The notes: generated by a model not told the origin, from the letters alone. A stretch of 17,279 nucleotides of DNA from Solirubrobacteraceae bacterium (GCA_017882405.1 JADGPO010000175.1:1-17279); one strand, 5' to 3'; positions 1 to 7,459 are shown, counted from the stretch's first letter. Made by a program: numbers and translations.

Positions 1-996
1 ATCGAGGGCTTGCTGACCCAGCGCGCGGGTGCGAGCGCCGGCGAGCGGACGAGCGAGTACTTCTTCCTCGAGATGAACACCCGCGTCCAGGTCGAGCACT
101 GCGTGACCGAGATGGTCACCGGCATTGACATCGTCAAGGAGGGGATCCGCGTCGCCGCCGGCGAAACGCTGTCGGTGCAGCAGGCCGACGTCGTGCTGCG
201 CGGCCACGCGATCGAGTGCCGGATCAACGCCGAGGACGCCTCCAAGAACTTCGCCCCCGCACCGGGCACGATCGGGGACTACCGCGAGCCCACCGGCCCC
301 GGAGTGCGGGTGGACTCCGGCGTCGGCCCGGGATCCGAGATCAGCCCGATGTACGACCCGATGGTGGCCAAGCTGATCGTGTGGGACTCAGACCGGGAGC
401 AGGCCACCCGCCGGATGCTGCGCGCGCTCGGCGAGTACGAGATCGGCGAGCTGAAGACGCTGATTCCGTTTCACCAGGCGATCCTGGCCACCGACCAGTG
501 GGCCAACGCCGAGACCTGCCGCGACTTGATCGAGGACCGCGAGTGGCTCAAGCAGCTGGCGTTCGTGCCTCCCGAAGCGGGCGGCGGCGGCGATGACGAG
601 GAGCAGACGACCGAGCAGGCCTACACGGTCGAGGTCTCGGGCAAGCGTTTCGACGTCAAGGTGATCGGGCCGCCGTTCGCCGGCGGCGCGGTCAACGGCA
701 ACGGAGCCGCAGCGGCTGGCGGTCGTCGACCGCCCCGGCGCAGCGAGCGCTCGGGTGGCGGGGGAGGCGGCGGCGACACGCTGGCCTCGCCGATCCAGGG
801 AACCGTGCTGCGGGTGGCCGTCGAGGCGGGCGCCAAGGTGGAGGAGGGGGCCCTGATCGCCGTGATCGAGGCGATGAAGATGGAGAACGAGATCACCGCG
901 CACAAGGCCGGCACGGTCTCCGAGCTGCCGATCTCGGTGGGGGCGTCGGTCACCACGGGCGACACGATCGCCGTCATCAGCGCCGCCGCCGAGTAG
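1..996 (+). CDS. Acetyl/propionyl-CoA carboxylase alpha subunit (biotin carboxylase-BCCP fusion), 5'-truncated by window edge
   Basis: The reading frame is open from base 1, so the gene begins upstream; 331 residues are visible. They form the C-terminal half of an ATP-grasp biotin carboxylase followed by a biotin carboxyl carrier domain. The biotin carboxylase catalytic stretch LEMNTRVQVEH is visible near residues 23-33, with the conserved Glu, Asn, Arg, Val and Glu. A Gly/Ala/Arg-rich flexible linker follows (about nt 575-780, including a seven-glycine run). The C-terminal BCCP domain has the biotinylation motif EAMKMENE, with the acceptor Lys codon at 877-879. The enzyme carboxylates biotin with ATP and bicarbonate for a partner carboxyltransferase, not seen here. 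Two oddities are Cys in place of the usual Pro after VEH, and about 11 extra residues just before EYFFLEMN. It converges on the MBL gene with a 16-nt gap. Confidence 0.95.
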   Translation: MEGLLTQRAGASAGERTSEYFFLEMNTRVQVEHCVTEMVTGIDIVKEGIRVAAGETLSVQQADVVLRGHAIECRINAEDASKNFAPAPGTIGDYREPTGPGVRVDSGVGPGSEISPMYDPMVAKLIVWDSDREQATRRMLRALGEYEIGELKTLIPFHQAILATDQWANAETCRDLIEDREWLKQLAFVPPEAGGGGDDEEQTTEQAYTVEVSGKRFDVKVIGPPFAGGAVNGNGAAAAGGRRPPRRSERSGGGGGGGDTLASPIQGTVLRVAVEAGAKVEEGALIAVIEAMKMENEITAHKAGTVSELPISVGASVTTGDTIAVISAAAE

Positions 997-1012
997 CTCG
1001 GTCGCGCGGCGC

Positions 1013-1771
1013 CTAACACCCGGTCACCTTGGCTAGGTTGGCGACGTGGATCTGGCGCTGGGCGGCGGTGGCCCGACCGGCGGGCAGCTCGGCCGCAGGC
1101 GGGTCATGGGCCAGCTGCTCCAGATAGGCGTAGTCCTGCGCCAGGAGCTCCTGGGCCCGCTGCGCCGAGATCGGTGCGCCGTGTCCCGGGATCACCCATT
1201 CGGCCTGGGTGATCAACCCCGCCAGGCGGGCCAGCGTCTGGCGATAGGCGGGGAGCGACCCCCCGGGCGAGAGCATCGGGATCTCGACCGGTGACAGGTA
1301 GTCGCCGCAGACGAGCGCCTCGGCCCAGGGCAGCCAGTAGGCGGCGCCGTCGGCGGTGTGACCGTCGGCCGGATACATCTGCAGCTCACGATCGGTACCG
1401 ATCTCCACCCGTCCCGGAGTCGGCAGCGACTGGAGCGAGCCCAGTTGCAGCGGCGCGCGGTCAGGGACGTAGTGCTCCTCGTCGAAGGAGCGCAGCTCGC
1501 GCTGGGCCCGACCCAGCTCCGCGTTGATCCGCGCCACGGTCGACTCGGCTGCGCCCAGCGCCGCGCCCGGATAGGCCAGCCGACCCAGGAGGTGGTCCCA
1601 GTCGCCGTGGGTGGCCAGCAGGCCGGAGACCGGATACTCCGCCTGCTGGAGCACGTCGGGCAGCGCCCGCAGCTCCTCGGGGAACACCGGCGAATCGATC
1701 AGGAACCCCTCCTCGCCCGAGCGCACGGCGGTGCTCGTCGTCTGCCACACGTCCGAGACGAACACGATCAC
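1013..1771 (-). CDS. MBL-fold metallo-hydrolase with HxDxDH metal motif
   Basis: This is a 252-residue metallo-beta-lactamase-fold protein. Visible metal-site motifs, numbered from the GTG at 1771, are THGDWDH (His55, Asp57, Asp59, His60), DGHT (His138), CGDY (Asp157) and PGHG (His197). The canonical motif is HxHxDH; here the second His is Asp, which should alter one metal ligand. The substrate cannot be told from sequence; glyoxalase II-like or other hydrolase roles are possible. A GTG at 1798 would add nine residues, but GTG 1771 is preferred because CTACAT lies six bases before it, fitting a leaderless start. It follows the HAD gene on the same strand, so it may be co-transcribed with it or have its own promoter. 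No signal peptide is seen. Confidence 0.85.
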   Translation of the reverse strand: MIVFVSDVWQTTSTAVRSGEEGFLIDSPVFPEELRALPDVLQQAEYPVSGLLATHGDWDHLLGRLAYPGAALGAAESTVARINAELGRAQRELRSFDEEHYVPDRAPLQLGSLQSLPTPGRVEIGTDRELQMYPADGHTADGAAYWLPWAEALVCGDYLSPVEIPMLSPGGSLPAYRQTLARLAGLITQAEWVIPGHGAPISAQRAQELLAQDYAYLEQLAHDPPAAELPAGRATAAQRQIHVANLAKVTGC

Positions 1772-1777
1772 GTCGGT

Positions 1778-1783
1778 ATGTAG
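1778..1783 (-). promoter_or_regulatory. Putative -10 element of MBL hydrolase gene
   Basis: CTACAT on the minus strand (TACATA if shifted by one base) lies six bases before GTG 1771. No Shine-Dalgarno sequence is present. The spacing fits a transcript starting at or next to the start codon. This is inferred from the pattern shared across the window. Confidence 0.4.
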
Positions 1784-1817
1784 AGCTACGGCCCGCACGG
1801 GCGAGGGCGGGCCGGCG

Positions 1818-2498
1818 TCAGCCGATGCCGAGCAGCTTCGCCGCTTCTTTGAGGTTCGACACCTCGGCGTCGGGCTTCTTCTGCCCGGGCTCCAGCTGCT
1901 GCTTGGTGCGGTTGACCCAGACCACGGGGATCTTCTTCTTCAGGGTCGGCTCCACGTCGTGGTAGTAGCTGGCCCCGACGTGCACCCAGCCCTTCTTGGT
2001 GCCGATCCGCCGCTCGGCCTCGGTGAAGTGCGCGGGGTCGGGCTTGTAGGAGCGAACCTGCTGGGCGGTGACCACGAGGTCGAAGTCCAGCGGGATGTGG
2101 CGGCGGGTCTGGCCCAGCAGCTTGTCGTCGATGTTCGAGATCAGCCCCACCTTGTGGTTCTTGGCGACCTTCTGCAACACCGAGTTGGTCTCCTTGAACG
2201 GCTTCCAGCGCTGCACCGAGTGAGGCAGAAAGCCCGAGCGCGAGGGCTCCAGCGGCCACCCCAGCTGCTTGGCAATCTGCACGGCGGTGCGGCGCAGCAC
2301 CTCGGCATAGAGCTCATAGGAGCCGGCCTGGATCTGCTGCTGGACCTCGTGGAACAGCGGGATCAGCTCGTCGCGGTCGACCGTGAAGCCGTCGCGCTCA
2401 CCTTCGGCCGCGAACGCCTCGTACACGCCCGTCTCCCAGTCGATCACCGTCCCGTAGACGTCGAAGGTCACAAATGAGACTGTCTTTGGAATAGCCAT
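1818..2498 (-). CDS. HAD superfamily hydrolase, L-2-haloacid dehalogenase-like
   Basis: This is a 226-residue HAD protein. Motif I is FDVYGT: the nucleophile Asp13 is followed two residues later by Tyr15. In the family, DxYGT marks the haloacid-dehalogenase (type II) branch, whereas phosphatases carry a second Asp. Motif II is SNID (Ser121), motif III is YKPDP (Lys152), and motif IV lies around SYYHDVEP (Asp181). The helical cap lies between motifs I and II. The true substrate is not determined; many such proteins are promiscuous or act on phosphoesters. ATG 2498 is chosen over the upstream GTG at 2582 because it has an AGGAG sequence four bases before it and conserved motif I starts 11 residues in. 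It is divergent from sucC and followed by the MBL gene. Confidence 0.87.
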   Translation of the reverse strand: MAIPKTVSFVTFDVYGTVIDWETGVYEAFAAEGERDGFTVDRDELIPLFHEVQQQIQAGSYELYAEVLRRTAVQIAKQLGWPLEPSRSGFLPHSVQRWKPFKETNSVLQKVAKNHKVGLISNIDDKLLGQTRRHIPLDFDLVVTAQQVRSYKPDPAHFTEAERRIGTKKGWVHVGASYYHDVEPTLKKKIPVVWVNRTKQQLEPGQKKPDAEVSNLKEAAKLLGIG

Positions 2499-2502
2499 CG
2501 TG

Positions 2503-2507
2503 CTCCT
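2503..2507 (-). promoter_or_regulatory. Shine-Dalgarno site of HAD gene
   Basis: AGGAG on the minus strand sits four bases before ATG 2498. It decides the start over the longer frame, and it contrasts with the SD-less starts of several other genes here. Confidence 0.6.
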
Positions 2508-2586
2508 GATGATGCCATGGCGGCGCCCCTGCATGCCGTCCGCACACGTCACCGACCAGTGGCTGCCCCCGCGAGGGGACAACCAC

Positions 2587-2592
2587 TAGACT
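2587..2592 (+). promoter_or_regulatory. Putative -10 element of sucCD
   Basis: TAGACT lies 11 bases before the sucC ATG at 2604. No Shine-Dalgarno sequence is visible in the C- and G-rich bases between. A start about seven bases after the hexamer would leave only a four- to five-base leader. No convincing -35 is seen. Confidence 0.5.
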
Positions 2593-2603
2593 GACGCGCC
2601 GCG

Positions 2604-3748
2604 ATGGACCTACTCGAGTACCAGGGAAAGCAGCTGTTCGCCCGCCACGGCGTGCCCGTGCCCGACGGCCAGCCGGCGCGCACGGTCGACGACGCGGTTT
2701 TGGCCGCCGAGGCGATCGGCTACCCGTGCGCGATCAAGGCCCAGGTGCAGATCGGCGGGCGCGGAAAGCTCGGCGGGATCAAGATCGCCAAGGACCGCGC
2801 CGAGGCCGAGGAGTACTCCCGGGCGATCCTCGGGATGGACATCAAGGGCCTCACCGTGCACGAGCTGTGGATCGAAGGGGCCTCGCAGATCGAGTCCGAG
2901 TACTACGCCTCGGTGGTGTTCGACCGCTCGGCCAAGGCGCCCCTGGTGATGCTGTCCACCAAGGGTGGGATGGACATCGAGCAGGTGGCCGACGAGGACC
3001 CCGACGCGATCGCCCACCTCCACGTCGACCCGCTGCTGGGCTTTCAGGACTTCCACGGCCGCCGGCTGGCCTACGAGGCCGGCGTCGACGCCGATGTGGT
3101 CCGCCCGATCGGCGCGATGCTGGCCAAGCTGTACGAGGTCTTCACCAGCGAGGAATGCACGCTCGTCGAGGTCAACCCGCTGATCATCACCCCCGAGCGC
3201 GACGTCAAGGCGCTGGACGCCAAGGTCACGCTGGACGGCAATGCCCTGTATCGCCACGGCGAGAACGCCCAGCTGCGCGATTTGTCAGGTGAAGATCCCC
3301 AGGAGCAGATGGCCAAGGCGCGTGGGCTGACCTACGTCAAGCTGGACGGCGACATCGGCATCCTCGCCAACGGGGCCGGCTTGTCCATGTCCACGCTGGA
3401 CGTCGTCGCCGAGGCGGGCGGCGCCCCGGCCAACTTCCTGGACGCCGGCGGCGGCTCGCGCGCCGACGCGATCACCAGCGCCGTCGAGGTGATCCTCTCC
3501 GACGACAAGGTCAAGGCCGTCCTGTTCAACATCTTCGGCGGCATCACGCGCTGCGACGAGGTGGCCAAGGGCCTGATCGAGGCGTTCAAGCAGATCAACC
3601 CCTCCGTGCCGTTCGTGGTGCGCCTGGACGGCACCAACGGCGAGCAGGGACGGCAGCTGCTGGCCGACGCCAACCTCTCCGGCGTGTACCCCGAGGCGAC
3701 GATGGACGGCGCCGCCGCGCGCGTCGTCGAGCTGGCCAAGGGCGGCTC

Positions 3749-3752
<4 letters not shown>
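2604..3752 (+). CDS. sucC: Succinyl-CoA synthetase beta subunit
   Basis: This is a 382-residue protein with the full family layout. An N-terminal ATP-grasp domain opens MDLLEYQGKQ and carries the nucleotide-binding GGRGKLGG at 51-58 and the Mg-binding EVNPL at 189-193. The C-terminal flavodoxin-like CoA-ligase domain carries IFGGITRCD at 310-318. With SucD it interconverts succinyl-CoA, NDP and phosphate with succinate, NTP and CoA in the cytosolic TCA cycle. Whether it prefers ADP or GDP is not clear from the motifs. The last codon and stop overlap the sucD start by four bases (ATGA), so the two are translationally coupled. The length matches the bacterial family, in which E. coli SucC has about 388 residues. 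Confidence 0.97.
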
Positions 3753-4624
<872 letters not shown>

Positions 4625-4668
4625 CCCAATTTCCGAGACTTTCACGCGCGTTCTGCCGCCGCCGGCGG

Positions 4669-4674
4669 TACGCT
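4669..4674 (+). promoter_or_regulatory. Putative -10 element of coiled-coil gene
   Basis: TACGCT is placed eight bases before ATG 4683. No good Shine-Dalgarno sequence exists (only AAGG directly against the ATG), so a leaderless start is likely. Confidence 0.45.
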
Positions 4675-4682
4675 CGGCAAGG

Positions 4683-5210
4683 ATGCCCGAGCCCTCGATC
4701 CTGGATGCGCGGCTGGCCGAGATCGACCGGCGGCTGCGCATGATCCAGTCGGGCCTGGAGCCGGTGCGTGACGACCACGATCGCCTCGCGGCGCCCGAGC
4801 CGCCTCAGCTGGATCCGCTCGAGACGGGTGGGCGGGAGCCGGTCGCCCCGACACCACTGCGCGCCGCGCGGATGGCCCTGCCGCTGGGCCAAGCGGACTC
4901 CGGGGACGAGGAGGTCGCCGTGCTCACCGCCAGGCTGAGCGAGCTGACGACCGCTCACGAGCGGCTGACGACCGCTCACGAGCGGCTGCTGGCCACCACC
5001 CAGAACCTGCTGGTCGAGCAGGCGGACATGCTGGCGCGAGCCACGCCGTCGGTTTCGGTGACGGCCGGCCCGTTCACCGACATGGCGGCGCTGCAGGAGT
5101 TCCGCAATGCGCTCGCCGAGCTCCCGCAGGTGCGCGAGGTGACGGTCCGCGAGTACGTCGGCTCCGAGGGCGCGGTCCTCGACGTGCACCTCCGGACGCC
5201 TTTTTCGTAA
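4683..5210 (+). CDS. Conserved-looking hypothetical protein: coiled coil plus small C-terminal beta-alpha-beta domain
   Basis: This is a 175-residue protein with no recognised function. Residues 1-35 are helical and charged, and residues 36-76 are Pro-rich and probably disordered. Residues 77-120 form a heptad-rich coiled coil, within which LTTAHER occurs twice in tandem (88-94 and 95-101). Residues 124-173 resemble a compact beta-alpha-beta-beta module: VSVTAGPF, a helix with EFRNALAELPQV, then EVTVREYV and AVLDVHL strands. The pattern 'leucine-proline-x-valine-x-x-valine' in such modules suggests a ligand- or protein-binding domain, but no activity is claimed. No signal peptide or membrane helix is seen. 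ATG 4683 is chosen over ATG 4560, which lies inside sucD and would add Arg/Pro-rich residues typical of a wrong frame. Confidence 0.75.
   Translation: MPEPSILDARLAEIDRRLRMIQSGLEPVRDDHDRLAAPEPPQLDPLETGGREPVAPTPLRAARMALPLGQADSGDEEVAVLTARLSELTTAHERLTTAHERLLATTQNLLVEQADMLARATPSVSVTAGPFTDMAALQEFRNALAELPQVREVTVREYVGSEGAVLDVHLRTPFS
4944..4985 (+). repeat. Perfect 21-bp tandem duplication (two copies)
   Basis: The unit CTGACGACCGCTCACGAGCG plus a final G is present at 4944-4964 and again, without change, at 4965-4985. Each copy encodes one heptad, LTTAHER, so the coiled coil gains exactly one heptad without phase change. Complete identity suggests a recent slippage duplication. Confidence 0.95.
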
Positions 5211-5213
5211 TCT
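5208..5213 (+). promoter_or_regulatory. Putative -10 element of aminotransferase gene
   Basis: TAATCT overlaps the TAA stop of the preceding gene and lies seven bases before ATG 5221. There is no Shine-Dalgarno sequence. It is one of the best leaderless-promoter matches in the window. Confidence 0.55.
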
Positions 5214-5220
5214 CTTGGCC

Positions 5221-6321
5221 ATGTCAGGCACGATCTCCTTCGCCCGCGGTGCTCCGTCGCTCGACATCATCGACGTCGACGGTCTGCGTACCGCCGCCGA
5301 GCAGGCCTTCAGCGCCGATCCGGCCGGCCTGACCGGTTACGGCACCTCGGTCGGCTACGTGCCGCTACGCGAGTGGATCGCCGAGCGCCACGGCGTGGAG
5401 CCCAAGCAGGTGCTGGTCACCAACGGCTCGATGCAGGCCGACGCCTTTCTGTTCGACGCGCTGGTGGCCGCCGGCGACGGGGTGATCGTCGAGCGGCCCA
5501 CCTATGACCGCACGTTGCTGTCGCTGCGCAACCGCGGCGCCGACGTGCTGATGGTCGAGCTCGAGCCCGATGGGATCGACACCGCCGCGCTGGAGCGCGT
5601 GCTGGCCACCGGCGCGCAGCCCAAGCTCGCCCACATCATCCCGAACTTCCAGAACCCCGCCGGCTACACGCTGTCGGCAGCCAAGCGCGAGCGGCTGATC
5701 GAGCTCGCCCGCGCGCATGACTTCACGATCTTCGAGGACGATCCGTACGTGTCGCTGCGCTTCACCGGTGAGTCGCTGCCGACGATGGTGTCGATCGCCC
5801 CCGACCGGGTGGTGTACGCATCGTCGTTCTCCAAGACGGTCTGCCCGGGCATTCGCGTTGGCTATCTGGTCGGCTCAGAGGATCTGATCGCGCGGATCGC
5901 CAAGATCGCCACCAGCACCTACATCTCGCCCAGCATGGTCGCTCAGGGGATCGTCAACCAGTTCTGCCGCTCCGGCGCGCTCGCTGGCTCGATCGAGACC
6001 GTCCGCGAGGCGCTGCGCGAGCGCGCCGAGACACTGTGCGGCGCGCTCTCCGAGCATCTGCCCGACGCCCGCTTCGTCGCCCCCGAGGGCGGCTACTTCC
6101 TGTGGGTCGACCTGCCCGACGGCACGGACGTGGCGGCGATGTTCGACGCTGCCGCGGCGCGCGGGGTGCAGTTCATCAAGGGGACCGACTTCGTGCTGGA
6201 GGGCGGCCAATCCTCGCTGCGCCTGGCGTACTCGGGCGTCACCCCCTCGGAGATCAACGAGGGCGTCACGCGCCTCGCCGAGGCCTACGCGGAGGTCGGC
6301 GCACCCGCCCATGCGCCCTGA
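5221..6321 (+). CDS. PLP-dependent aminotransferase, class I/II (LysN / MocR-catalytic-domain type)
   Basis: This is a 366-residue fold-type-I PLP enzyme. The PLP-binding Lys205 lies in SSFSKTVCPGIRVGY. PNFQNPAG at 141-148 carries the cofactor-contacting Asn, EDDPY at 172-176 the Asp/Tyr pair, and TNGSMQA at 67-73 the phosphate-binding region. The sequence is most like the catalytic domain of 2-aminoadipate (LysN) and MocR/GntR-type aminotransferases, but has no N-terminal winged-helix DNA-binding domain. It probably transfers amino groups from an aromatic, branched or aminoadipate-like donor; the exact substrate is not readable. An in-frame TTG at 5215 would add two residues, and ATG 5221 is preferred because of the TAATCT element. 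Neighbours do not reveal a pathway. Confidence 0.9.
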   Translation: MSGTISFARGAPSLDIIDVDGLRTAAEQAFSADPAGLTGYGTSVGYVPLREWIAERHGVEPKQVLVTNGSMQADAFLFDALVAAGDGVIVERPTYDRTLLSLRNRGADVLMVELEPDGIDTAALERVLATGAQPKLAHIIPNFQNPAGYTLSAAKRERLIELARAHDFTIFEDDPYVSLRFTGESLPTMVSIAPDRVVYASSFSKTVCPGIRVGYLVGSEDLIARIAKIATSTYISPSMVAQGIVNQFCRSGALAGSIETVREALRERAETLCGALSEHLPDARFVAPEGGYFLWVDLPDGTDVAAMFDAAAARGVQFIKGTDFVLEGGQSSLRLAYSGVTPSEINEGVTRLAEAYAEVGAPAHAP

Positions 6322-6415
6322 CGAGGTCAGGGCTCTGGGGGACCTCGCGGGCGAGTTCGCCGCGGGGGTCACAACACAGGCACGAGACGTGCACAAAGGA
6401 ATCGCCGGCCGCTAG
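6311..6415 (+). pseudogene. 34-codon relic ORF, resembling the N-terminus of an actinobacterial alpha/beta-hydrolase-type protein
   Basis: An ATG inside the end of the aminotransferase gene (different frame) opens a 34-codon frame, MRPDEVRALGDLAGEFAAGV then TTQARDVHKGIAGR, ended by TAG at 6413-6415. The 'D-V/M-H-x-x-I-A-x-R' ending is reminiscent of the leader segment of actinobacterial esterase/hydrolase proteins, which would normally continue for hundreds of residues. No continuation exists, because the TAG overlaps the stop codon of the opposing metalloregulator gene. It may be a decayed 5' remnant or simply a chance frame. The family match is recalled, not searched. Confidence 0.35.
6322..6347. 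terminator. Inverted repeat after aminotransferase stop, possible terminator
   Basis: CGAGGTC (6322-6328) and GACCTCG (6341-6347) form a perfect 7-bp stem with a 12-base loop, starting on the base after the stop codon. There is no T tract, so intrinsic termination is uncertain. It overlaps the 34-codon frame. Confidence 0.35.
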
Positions 6416-6421
6416 CGGCCG
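6406..6421. terminator. Perfect 16-bp palindrome at the 3' end of the metalloregulator gene
   Basis: CGGCCGCTAGCGGCCG reads identically on both strands and includes the regulator stop codon. TAGCGGCC is repeated again at once downstream. It could act as a bidirectional terminator between convergent genes or be a protein-binding site; without a T tract neither can be asserted. Confidence 0.35.
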
Positions 6422-7122
6422 TAGCGGCCGCCGCCGAGCACGAGCTGCTCGGGCAGCGCGGTCCGTGGCGGGGGCGAGGGGTCGGCGCGCACCGAGACGG
6501 TCTCGGCGACACTGAAGGTGATCGTGGTCGTCGTCCCGTTGAGGTCGAGCTCGACGTTGTCGCCGTCGACGGCGGTGACCGTGCCCTCCGCGCCCGGATC
6601 CAGGCCGGCGGCCTTGAGGTAGTGCAGCAGGTCCTCGGCCTCGTTCTCGAGGCGCATGATCCGCACCGCGGCGCCCACGGCGCAGTCGGCGAGCGGGACC
6701 CCGTCGACGCGCTGGCCGACCTTGATCGGGTGTCCGTGCGGGCAGGTCTGGGCGTCACCGACGGCGTCTCGCACGTAGGCCTCGAAGCGCGGTGTCATCG
6801 CGTGCTCCAGCTTCTCGGCCTCCTCGTGCACGTCGTCCCAGGGGACGCCGACCACGTCGGTGAGGAAGCGCTCGATCATGCGATGGCGCCCGACCACGCG
6901 CTCGGCGTGCTCGCGTCCGGAGTCGGTGAACTCGATGCCACGCCCGGCGCTGCGCGCGATGTAGCCGTCGCGCTCCAGCCGGCCGAGCATCTCGTGCACC
7001 GTCGGGGCCGAGAGCCGCATCGCCCGGGCGAGGTTGGCGCCCGTCATCGGAAAGCCGGCCTCGAACAGCCAGAACAACGACTCCAGGTACTCCTGTTCGG
7101 CGACGGTGGCGTGGTCGGCCAT
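6412..7122 (-). CDS. DtxR/MntR-family metal-dependent transcriptional regulator, MntR-like metal site
   Basis: This is a 236-residue regulator. The N-terminal winged helix (about 5-65) contains MTGANLARAM and SAPTVHEMLGRLERDGYI. The dimerisation and metal domain spans about 66-135 and ends in CPHGHPI. A C-terminal SH3/FeoA-like domain (about 150-210) is followed by a Gly/Arg tail. Candidate ligands are Glu11, Glu14, His80, Glu103, Glu106 and His107. Iron-type DtxR/IdeR proteins have Met10 and Cys102 at the positions of Glu11 and Glu103; MntR has acidic residues there. Manganese sensing is therefore inferred. ATG 7122 is chosen because TAGGAT precedes it by ten bases and conserved HTH sequence starts at once; the frame stays open upstream to 7620 but that part looks non-coding. 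A ferritin-like remnant lies just upstream. Confidence 0.9.
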   Translation of the reverse strand: MADHATVAEQEYLESLFWLFEAGFPMTGANLARAMRLSAPTVHEMLGRLERDGYIARSAGRGIEFTDSGREHAERVVGRHRMIERFLTDVVGVPWDDVHEEAEKLEHAMTPRFEAYVRDAVGDAQTCPHGHPIKVGQRVDGVPLADCAVGAAVRIMRLENEAEDLLHYLKAAGLDPGAEGTVTAVDGDNVELDLNGTTTTITFSVAETVSVRADPSPPPRTALPEQLVLGGGRYGR

Positions 7123-7132
7123 GGCGCAGTTG

Positions 7133-7138
7133 ATCCTA
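7133..7138 (-). promoter_or_regulatory. Putative -10 element of DtxR/MntR-family gene
   Basis: TAGGAT on the minus strand ends ten bases before ATG 7122. No Shine-Dalgarno sequence lies between. It fits a leader of about three bases. Confidence 0.5.
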
Positions 7139-7217
7139 GCGACCGGACCCGGCCATTCGGCTGTCCTGATCGACTGCACGGTGGGATGCGGCGCCGCGAG
7201 GATCGTCATCGCTCCCG

Positions 7218-7421
7218 GATCACGATCGCCGCATTCTGCGGTTCGCCCTCGAGCTCGAGCGTCTCCAGAGCGAGTTCTACGCGGACGCGATCCGCGCCGG
7301 GAAGCTGACCGGTGAGGTGCGCCAGTTCGCGGAGATCGTGGGGCGCGAGGAGCAGGCGCACCGTCACTACCTTCAGAAGGCCCTTGGCAGCACCAGTAGC
7401 GGCCGTCGAGCAGGCTGCTGA
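7218..7421 (+). pseudogene. Truncated ferritin-like domain (two helices), no proper start codon
   Basis: This 337-bp stretch between the regulator and ligase starts has no complete gene, but frame 3 from a TGA at 7167-7169 to a TGA at 7419-7421 encodes a ferritin-like helix pair. Helix one is around RILRFALELERLQSEFY, and helix two carries VRQFAEIVGREEQAHRHYL with an ExxH pair. It then ends after KALG in a low-quality tail. No ATG, GTG or TTG occurs upstream in frame. An ATG at 7186 in another frame could join it if one C were missing from the CCC run at 7214-7216. Normal ferritin-like proteins of this kind continue well past this point, so a 3' truncation is likely. A functional half-ferritin is less likely. 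Its place beside a metalloregulator suggests a lost iron or manganese storage gene. Confidence 0.55.
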
Positions 7422-7446
7422 CCAAGGATCGCGGCTGATGCGCAGC

Positions 7447-7452
7447 TAGCAT
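7447..7452 (+). promoter_or_regulatory. Putative -10 element of DNA ligase operon
   Basis: TAGCAT lies seven bases before GTG 7460, with no Shine-Dalgarno sequence, again fitting a leaderless start. Confidence 0.5.
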
Positions 7453-7459
7453 CGGCAGC

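Noticed and set aside
750..777. G-rich run resembling a G-quadruplex
   Set aside because: It encodes the glycine linker before BCCP; G tracts are mostly two long and explained by coding.
1611..2477. 288-codon plus-strand frame opposite MBL and HAD genes
   Set aside because: Leu/Val/Gly/Arg-rich antisense shadow spanning two genes.
2499..2582. 28-residue N-terminal extension of the HAD protein
   Set aside because: ATG 2498 has a Shine-Dalgarno site and a normal family N-terminus; the extension has no homology-like character.
7218..7421. Two-helix encapsulated ferritin
   Set aside because: The helix pattern resembles the ferritin-like family remnant more than encapsulin-associated ferritin, there is no start codon, and no encapsulin gene is near.
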